A stretch of DNA of 64,000 nucleotides from Triticum aestivum (Eukaryota; Streptophyta; Magnoliopsida; Poales; Poaceae). The stretch lies in NCBI RefSeq assembly GCF_018294505.1, contig NC_057795.1, positions 521,053,184 through 521,117,183 on the forward strand. Direction: 5' to 3'. The translations under genes were made by a program, and so were the position numbers. Below the pieces are notes generated by a model, which was not told the origin of the DNA, searched no databases, and saw only the letters and a program-made list of their open reading frames with translations. Positions 57,341 through 64,000 of the stretch are shown here, piece by piece. Each line of letters begins with the position of its first letter. Position 1 is the first letter of the stretch.

Positions 57341-58963
57341 TCATACGTCTCCAACGTATCTATAATTTTTGATTGTTCCATGCTATTATATTATCTGTTT
57401 TGGATGTTTAATGGGCTTTACTATGCACTTTTATATTATTTTCGGGACTAACCTATTAACCGAAGGCCCAGTACAAATTGCTGTTTTTTTGCCTATTTCA
57501 GTGTTTCGCAGAAAAGGAATATCAAACGGAGTCCAAACGGAATGAAACCTTCGGGAGAATCGTTTTTGGAACAAACGCCATCCAGGAGACTTGGAGTGGA
57601 CGTCAAGGAAGCAACAAGGTGGCCACGAGGTAGGAGGGCGCACCCAGGGGGGTAGGCGTGCCCCCCACCCTGGTGGGACCCTCGTGGCTCCCCTAACCGA
57701 CTTCTTTTGCCTATATATACTCATATACGCTGAAAACATCCGAGAGCACCATGAAACCCTATTTCCACCGCCGCAACCTTCTGTACCCATGAGATCTCAT
57801 CTTGGGGCCTTTTCCGGCGCTCCGCTGGAGGGGGAATCGATCAAGGAGAGCTTCTACATCAACACCATAGCCTCTCCGATGAAGTGTGAGTAGTTTACCT
57901 CAGACCTTCGGGTCCATACTTATTAGCTAGATGACTTCTTCTCTCTCTTTGGATCTCAATACAAAGTTCTCCTTGATCTTCTTGGAGATCTATTTGATGT
58001 AATACTTTTTGCGGTGTGTTTGTCGACATCCGATGAATTGTGGGTTTATGATCAAGATTATCTATGAACAATATTTGAATCTCCTCTGAATTGGTTTATG
58101 ATCAAGATTATCTATGAACAATATTTGAATCTCCTCTGAATTATTTTATGTATGATTTGTTATATTCGCAAGTCTCTTCGAATTATCAGTTTGGTTTGGC
58201 CTACTAGATTGATCTTTCTTGCTATGGGAGAAGTGTTTAGCTTTGGGTTCAATCTTGCGGTGTTCTTTCCCAGTGACAGCAGGGGCAGCAAGGCACGTAT
58301 TGTATTGTTGCCATCGAGGATAAAAAGATGGGGTTTATATCATATTGCTTGAGTTTATCCCTCTATATCATGTCATCTTGCCTAATGCGTTACTCTGTTC
58401 TCATGAACTTAATAATCTAGATGCATGATAGATAGCGGTCGATCTGTGGAGTAATAGTAGTAGATGCAGAATCGTTTCGATCTACTTGTCGTGGACGTGA
58501 TGCTTATATACATGATCATACCTAGATATTCTCATAACTATAAACTTTTCTATCAATTTCTCGACAGTAATTTGTTCACCCACCGTAATACTTATGCTAT
58601 CTTGAGAGAAGCCACTAGTGAAACCTATGGCCCCTGGGTCTATTTTCCATCATAGAAGTTTCCGATCTATTTTATATTGCAATTTTTACTTTCCAATCTA
58701 TATCATAAAAATACCGAAAAAATATTTATCTTATTATCTCTATCAGATCTCACTTTTGCAAGTGGTCGTGAAGGGATTGACAACCCCTTTATTGCGTTGG
58801 TTGCAAGGTTCTTATTTGTTTGTGCACGTACGAGGGATTTGAGTGTAACCTCCTACTGGATTGATACCTTGGTTCTCAAAAACTGAGGGAAATACTTACG
58901 CTACTTTGCTGCATCACCCTTTCCTCTTCAAGGGAAAAACCAACGCATGCTCAAGAGGTAGCA
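57341..58963 (+). repeat. A 3' LTR
   Basis: 1623 bp, begins TCATACGTCTCC (TG changed to TC). Contains a 50-bp direct duplication at about 58040-58140 absent from the 5' LTR. Confidence 0.88.
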
Positions 58964-59388
58964 CCCACCAGGTGACCACAAGGGTGGAGGCGCACCCTAC
59001 CCCCCTAGGCACGCCTCCCTGGCTTGTGGGCCCCATGTCAGGCCCCCGGTGCCCCTCTTCTACTATATGATGTCTTTTTACCTAGAAAAAATCAGAAGGA
59101 AGCTTTCAGGATGAAGCGCCGCCGTCTCGAGGCCGAACCTGGGCAGAAGCAATCTAGGGCTCCGGCGGAGCTGTTCTACTAGGGAAACTTCCCTCCCGAA
59201 GGGGGAAATCAAAGCCCTCATCATCACCAACGATCCTCTCATCGAGAGGGGGTCAATATCCATCAACATCTTCACCAACTGCATATACTGTCAAACCCTA
59301 GTTCATCTCTTTTTTCTGATCTTTGTCTCATAACCTCTGATTGGTACCTGTGGGTTGCTAGTAGTGTTGATTACTCCTTGTAGTTGAT
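58964..59388 (+). mobile_element. LTR X, right piece
   Basis: Starts with the CCCAC target copy and continues the X LTR (GC-rich then AT-rich part) until D starts at 59389. The target TTGAT (59384-59388) probably duplicates in D. Confidence 0.65.
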
Positions 59389-60485
59389 TGATACGTATCC
59401 AACGTATCTATAATTTTTGATCGTTCCATGCTATTATATTACCTGTTTTGGATGTTTATGGGCTTTACTTTACACTTTTATATCATTTTTGGGACTAACC
59501 TACTAACCGGAGGCCCAGCCCGAATTGCTGTTTTTTTTTGCCTATTTCAGTGTTTCGAAGAAAAGGAATATCAAATGGAGTCCAAACGGGATGAAACCTT
59601 TGGGAGCGATCTTTTTGGAACAAATGCAAACCAGGAGACTTGGGGTGGACGTCAAGCAACAAACGAGGCGGCCACGAGGGTACCCGCCGCGCCCCCACCC
59701 TCGTGGGCCCCTCGTTGCTCCACCGACGTACTTCCTTCGCCTATATATACTCCCGTACTCTGAAAACATAGAGGGGCACCACGAAAACCTAATTCCACCA
59801 CCGCAACCTTCTGTATCCGCGACATCCCATCTTGGAGCCTTCGCCGGTGCTCCGTCGGAGGGGGAATCGACCACGGAGGGCCTCTACATTATCTCCAAGG
59901 CCTCTCCGATGGTTGTGAGTAGTTTACCACAGACCTTCGGGTCCATAGTTATTAGCTAGATGACTTCTTATCTCTCTTTCAATATCAATACAAAGTTCTC
60001 CTCGATCTTCTTAGAGATCTATTCGATGTAACTATTTTGCGGTGTGTTTGTCGAGAACCGATGAATTGTGGGTTTATGATCAAGTTTATCTATGAGAAAT
60101 ATTTGAATCTCCTCTGAATTCTTTTATGTGTGATTGGTTATCTTTGCAAGTTTCTTCGAATTATCAGTTTGGTTTGGCCTACTAGATTGATCTTTCTTGC
60201 AATGGGAGAAGTGCTTAGCTTTGGGTTCATTCTTGCGGTGTCCTTTCCCAGTGACAGCAGGGGCAGCAAGGCACATATTGTATTGTTGCCATCGAGGATA
60301 AAAAGATGGGGTTTATATCATATTGCATGAGTTTATCCCTCTACATCATGTCATCTTTCTTAATGCGTTACTCTGTTCTTCTTGAACTTAATACTGTAGA
60401 TGGAGGTAGGAGTCGGTCGATGTGTGGAGTAATAGTAGTAGATGCAGAATCGTTTCGATCTACTTGTCATAGACGTGATGCCTAT
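59389..60485 (+). mobile_element. D: LTR of a Sabrina-like element, partial
   Basis: TGATACGTATCCAACG start and the same body as the A and C LTRs, with a TATATATA box near 59741-59748. Interrupted by G after 1097 bp. The rest lies outside the window. The five bases before G are CCTAT, the expected G target. Confidence 0.85.
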
Positions 60486-60957
60486 TGTCGGTGTCAAAAC
60501 CGGCGAATCTCGGGTAGGGGGTCCCGAACTGTGCGTCTAGGCGCATGGTAACAGGAGACAAGGGACACGATGTTTTTACCCAGGTTCGGGCCCTCTCGAT
60601 GGAGGTAAAACCCTACTCCTTCTTGATTAATATTGATGATATGGGTAGTACAAGAGTAGATCTACCACGAGATCAGAGAGGCTAAACCCTAGAAGCTAGC
60701 CTATGGTATGATTGTTGTTCGTCCTACGGACTAAAACCCTCCGGTTTATATAGACACGGAGAGGGCTAGGGTTACACAGAGTCGGTTACAATGGGAGGAG
60801 ATCTACATATCCGTATCGCCAAGCTTGCCTTCCACGCCAAGGAAAGTCCCATCCGGACATGGGACGAAGTCTTCAATCTTGTATCTTCATAGTCCGGGAG
60901 TCCGGCCAAAGGTCATAGTCCAGTCATCCGGACACCCCCTAATCCAGGACTCCCTCA
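60486..60957 (-). repeat. G 3' LTR
   Basis: 472 bp in reverse orientation. TATA-like TTTATATAGAC on the plus strand near 60745, matching that of F. Confidence 0.9.
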
Positions 60958-61387
60958 GTAGCCCCTGAACCAGGCTTCAATGACGACGACTCCGGCGCGC
61001 AAATTGTCTTCGACATTGCAAGGCGGGTTCCTCCTCCGAATTCTTCATAGAAGATATTGAAAACAAGGATAGTGTCCGGCTCTGCAAAATAAGTTCCACA
61101 CACCACCGTAGAGAGAATAATATTTGTATAAATCTAATCTGCTGACGTATTCCGCAGCATGACATCATGCCACGGCCAAGCCTTTATTCGAATCATTTAA
61201 CGTCCCACCTCAGCGCGTTTAGTGAGGCGGTTTCCTTGGCACGTCTTGTCAAAGTGGAGATCGTGCCCCCTTATTCCGGGATTCTCATCAATACGGGCGT
61301 GGGTAACCCAACCGCGCCATTAATCACGATGCTTGGGAGATAAGCGAGTTTTACTAGGCTGGTGGCGGTACATAGTTTCGTCCGCCC
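60958..61387 (+). other. Spacer between G LTR and antisense gene
   Basis: Noncoding DNA between PPT and the TATA-like element. No ORF is supported. Confidence 0.5.
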
Positions 61388-61394
61388 ATATAAG
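61388..61394 (+). promoter_or_regulatory. TATA-like box of G antisense gene
   Basis: ATATAAG in CCCATATAAGGGG, about 120 bp before the start at 61509. The C/T-rich sequence that follows looks like a 5' UTR. Confidence 0.55.
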
Positions 61395-61508
61395 GGGATA
61401 AGGATCCTCCCTTTCCATTTACGCCTTCTTCCTCCTTTGCTTATCTATCTCCGCGCACTCGAGCTCCAGCGCCCAAGTCCGCACTTTCCACCTCAACCTT
61501 CTCCAGCC

Positions 61509-62372
61509 ATGTCCGGAGCGGGAGGCAGGTGGATGGCCTCCTCCGTCACGGAGAGGCACATCAAAAAGTTGAGCAAGGCCGGATACTTGTCAAACGACAT
61601 CATGCACCGGCTCCCAGATGAGGGGCAGCTCATCCCCACCCCCAGGCCCCATGAGAGGGTGGTGTTCCTCCCCCATTTCCTCTACGGACTGGGCTTCCCT
61701 CTTCACCCATTTGTCCCGAGGCTCATGTTATACTATGGCCTGGATTTCCATGATTTGGCCCCAAACTTCATCCTCAACATCTCGGCGTTTATCATCGTGT
61801 GCGAGGTCTTCCTCCGCATCAAGCCCCACTTCGGCTTATGGCTAAAGATCTTCAATGTCAAGCCGAAGGTAGTGGGCGGCCAGCAGGCGGAGTGCAGAGG
61901 CGCCATGGTGGGAAAGATGGCCAACGTCACATGGCTTGAGGGTTCCTTTGTGGAAACCATCAAAGGGTGGCAATCGGGGTGGTTCTACATCACCGAGCTG
62001 CGCGACCCTGAATGGGCAGCGGCCCCCGAATTCCGATCTGGCATCCCCACACGTCTCACCTCATGGAAAGAGACGGGCCTATCGTGGGGTAATTCGGCAG
62101 AGCTGACTGGACTCCAAACCTGCGTCAAAGACCTGATTGACAGGAAGGTTAAACTTGTCACTGTAGTCCAGGTCATGCTCTTCCGCCGGATCCTCCCCTG
62201 TCAACGACGGGCTTTTAATTTGTGGGAATTCGACCCGGCCCAGCACCAAACTTTGTCCAGGCTCTTCGACACAATGCACGAAGATGCCTGGAAGGTGCTT
62301 TTCAAGAGCTTCGAGGTTTACCCTCCCATTACCGAGGATCGCGGGTTCTGCGCGAAGCGCCAAGCCAACGCG
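61509..62372 (+). CDS. G antisense gene, exon 1 (PF04195-like)
   Basis: Plus-strand ORF opposite to the element. ATG 61509 is preferred over the upstream 61362, which lies before the TATA-like box. The 288 codons contain GFPLHPFVPRLMLYYGLDFH, the IIVCEVFLRIKPHFGLW block and GWQSGWFYITEL, the same pattern as the F antisense exon but diverged. From memory it is the 'putative gypsy type transposon' family (PF04195). Exon 1 ends before GTAAGC, and exon 2 starts after AACAG at 62456 in frame. Function unknown; perhaps a captured plant gene or regulator. This exon is intact while later exons have stops. Confidence 0.65.
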
Positions 62373-62455
62373 GTAAGCTTAGTTTACCCATTACAGGGTA
62401 CTTGTTTTTCATAGTTTGACTCTATGCGGGATCTAAGCTCCCATTCCTTTAACAG

Positions 62456-62850
62456 GACTGGCAGAAGAAGTCCGGACAGATCGACTGTCCGGCCCCTTTA
62501 CCCGAAGGCCCAGAAGATGCCCACTTGGCGAAGCTGCTGGTCCCGGCACCTCACGTGGTGCCGGAGAAGAAGGCCAAGAAGAAGTCCACGGGAACTCGAA
62601 GGATCTCCCGGCGCCTGGTGGTGTCGGACTCATCGCCCGACGACCCCGAAGCGCCCTCCTCCTCCGAAGATGAGGAGGAGGAAGAAGAAGCCTCTCCCCT
62701 TCCAACGGGGGGAGGAAAGAAAAGGAAGGCCGCTCCAACTGGGGAGGCCGGAGGGTCCAAGAAGGGGAAGACCCTTATTCCGTACTACGCCACCGACGCT
62801 AAAGACGGCGGAGAGGAGTGGCCATCCAGGGCCAAGCCCCTGGCAACATC
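62456..62850 (+). CDS. G antisense gene, exon 2
   Basis: Bounded by acceptor AACAG and donor GTAAGT. Starts DWQKKSGQ and contains a Lys-rich nuclear-localisation-like stretch (EKKAKKKS), a Ser-rich acidic run (SSSEDEEEEEEA), then GGGKKRKA and a C-terminal IPYYATDAKDGG. Charge pattern and likely nuclear signals fit a nuclear protein. The frame is open. Confidence 0.6.
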
Positions 62851-62929
62851 GTAAGTATCTGGATACCAGAATAACTCATGGCGTTACTTTAGTGCACAGT
62901 ATCTTCTAACGCGGAACATAATCATGTAG

Positions 62930-63406
62930 TCCGCCCAAGGCCTAGTTCGACGCTTCATCGAGCGGATCCCTAGATTCGTCGGATGTGAATAGTCTTTCAC
63001 TTCCGACTGCTGCCTCCCCTCGCCTCACGGACGATGCCGAGATGGAGTCCCAGAAGGGGCCAGGCCAGGAGGAGGTAGCCCCGGAGGCGCCGCAAGGCGA
63101 CCTTCCGGACTCCAGGCGCAAAGGGGATAAAACCCCAGGGGGATCTAGTCCGGCCCTGGGCCGGACGCCGCACCGGAACCTTCAGTGGTTCCGGAGTCCG
63201 GCAGGCGGCCCCTTCGTAAGAAGGGCAAGCCTACGACGCGGGTGACCTCCGTCCAACCGGAGGCACCGGATAATTTGCTGGAGGTGCTTAACGGCGCCTC
63301 CATCGACGAGGAGCCCCGCACTATTATGAGTGCGGTGATCCGGAAGGTTCAGTCCGCCAAGAGCGGGCTGACAGAAGCCTGTGCCAGCCTTCTAACAGGC
63401 TTTGAG
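62930..63406 (+). pseudogene. G antisense gene, exon 3, broken
   Basis: Acceptor TGTAG, donor GTATGT. An in-frame TAG lies at about 62946 soon after the start (CAG expected), and the frame changes near 63150-63185, after which VQPEAPDNLLEVL...ASLLTGFE is readable. Low-complexity Pro/Gly/Glu composition. Confidence 0.55.
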
Positions 63407-63585
63407 GTATGTATTTAAGACATGTGAAAATATTACCGCATAGACAATAGCCCCTGATACTCAGTTCGGTGTTCGGAAAGAAAAGCCGGACCGAGGATCT
63501 GAAAAGATATATGCAGGAGTCTAACATAAATATGTCAATATGGGAATGCAAGCTGCGCTACTGACCTCTGCCGCACTAACTGTAG

Positions 63586-63666
63586 AGGTCGATGCATTGA
63601 AGCAGAGCCTCGAGCGGTCTGAGAACGAGCTCGGCCTTGCCAGGAAGCAGCTCGAGGACAAGGAAG
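63586..63666 (+). CDS. G antisense gene, exon 4 (coiled coil)
   Basis: An 81-bp exon between TGTAG and GTAAGT, about 27 codons with a Leu/Glu/Lys pattern of a coiled coil (VDALKQSLERSENELGLA). Confidence 0.5.
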
Positions 63667-63740
63667 GTAAGTAGTACCTTATTTAAGTATATAAAAATAC
63701 CTGGTTGCAAATAATGACAGGACCAACGTAAATGTTACAG

Positions 63741-64000
63741 GGGCCACAACCGAGGTGGTGACCCTGAAGGAAGCGCTGTCCAAGGCCGAAGACAATGCGG
63801 CCGCGGAGCGCACCGAGCGAGAAAAACAGGAGGCACGGGCAGAGGAAGTGTGGCAATAGCTCCATGCTCTTGTGAAGAAGCACGAGAGATTGGAGCTTGA
63901 CTCAAAGACTCAAGAGTCTGAGCTTGCCTCGGCCCTTGAGAGTGCCAAATCCGCCAAGGCCGAAGCCCAAAAAGTCCTCCAAGAAATTGAGGCGATGAAG
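63741..64000 (+). pseudogene. G antisense gene, exon 5 (coiled coil), truncated by window
   Basis: After acceptor TTACAG. Long Glu/Ala/Lys heptad-like sequence with an in-frame TAG near 63857 (Gln codon expected), open to the window end. The matching F region (27650-27887, minus) is also coiled coil. Confidence 0.5.

Larger units (their letters stand above)
39530..58963 (+). mobile_element. A: Sabrina-like element carrying B and C
   Basis: LTRs at 39530-41083 (1554 bp) and 57341-58963 (1623 bp), with perfect TSD CCCAC (39525-39529 and 58964-58968). It has a tRNA-Asp PBS and a gag-like ORF, then is split by B (41890-54482, TSD CGCTT). Its 3' noncoding module (54488-57340) ends in PPT AAGCTTGGGGATGCT. 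No pol. The start of the 3' LTR is TC rather than TG, and its extra length is partly a 50-bp tandem duplication. Confidence 0.9.
60486..64000 (-). mobile_element. G: Fatima-like element, reversed, 3' end only
   Basis: Minus-strand element. Its 3' LTR is 60486-60957 (472 bp, TGTCGGTGTCAAAACC to ...GACTCCCTCA), with a PPT next to it (reverse of GTAGCCCCTGAACC). The interior carries an antisense gene on the plus strand, and pol must lie beyond 64000. The LTR resembles that of F. Confidence 0.88.

Noticed and set aside
57431..57893. ORFs in the A LTRs (also near 39780-40082)
   Set aside because: They recur in every LTR of this family with different breaks and overlap the LTR promoter.
61362..61508. 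Upstream in-frame ATG of the G antisense gene
   Set aside because: It lies before the TATA-like box at 61388, so a transcript starting there would not include it. 61509 is preferred.

Overview
This window looks like intergenic DNA of a large-genome grass, most likely Triticeae (wheat, Aegilops, barley). It is almost wholly nested LTR retrotransposons plus one PIF/Harbinger transposon and a LINE tail. There is one convincing small host gene and one 313-bp assembly gap. Family names (Sabrina-, WHAM- and Fatima-like) are from memory and tentative. Boundaries rest on TG...CA ends and target-site duplications (TSDs) read directly, so the nesting is firmer than the names.

Left block (1-16630). A 4.06-kb solo LTR (2-4058) precedes element S, an Athila-type element with one ORF and a 3' LTR at 13469-14873. 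S is split inside its ORF by N1 (4675-10497, TSD GACGC), a young non-autonomous element with two 482-bp LTRs. S abuts an unassigned LTR fragment (14874-15437), which abuts the 3' end of a LINE (15438-16630).

Low-copy island (16631-19343). It holds a (CT)n tract running into the N gap and an 86-codon single-exon gene (18753-19013) with a TATA box. The protein ends in KIGA.

Middle block (19344-39025). A Harbinger element with a minus-strand transposase is split by F (20727-38324), a decayed Fatima-like Ty3/gypsy element. F keeps remnants of gag, protease, RT, RNase H and integrase on the plus strand, plus a multi-exon antisense ORF. That antisense ORF is itself split by E (29191-36751, TSD GACGC), a non-autonomous Sabrina-like element. 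Removing each insertion with one TSD copy restores the interrupted reading frame.

Right block (39238-64000). A Harbinger-like terminus is cut by LTR X. X is split by A (39530-58963, TSD CCCAC), A by the reverse-oriented gag-protease element B (41890-54482, TSD CGCTT), and B's gag by C (43908-51346, TSD ACGAC). X is hit again by D (59389 onward), and D by G (60486 onward), a reversed Fatima-like element with its own antisense multi-exon ORF running off the window.

How the parts relate. A, C and E share leader/PBS logic (tRNA-Asp type) and a roughly 3-kb noncoding 3' module with paired hairpins and repeated PPT-like cores, but carry different ORFs in the same slot: gag-like in A, an intact protease ORF in C, an unknown acidic ORF in E. 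This modular, distributed-coding arrangement and the antisense genes of F and G are the most interesting signals here.
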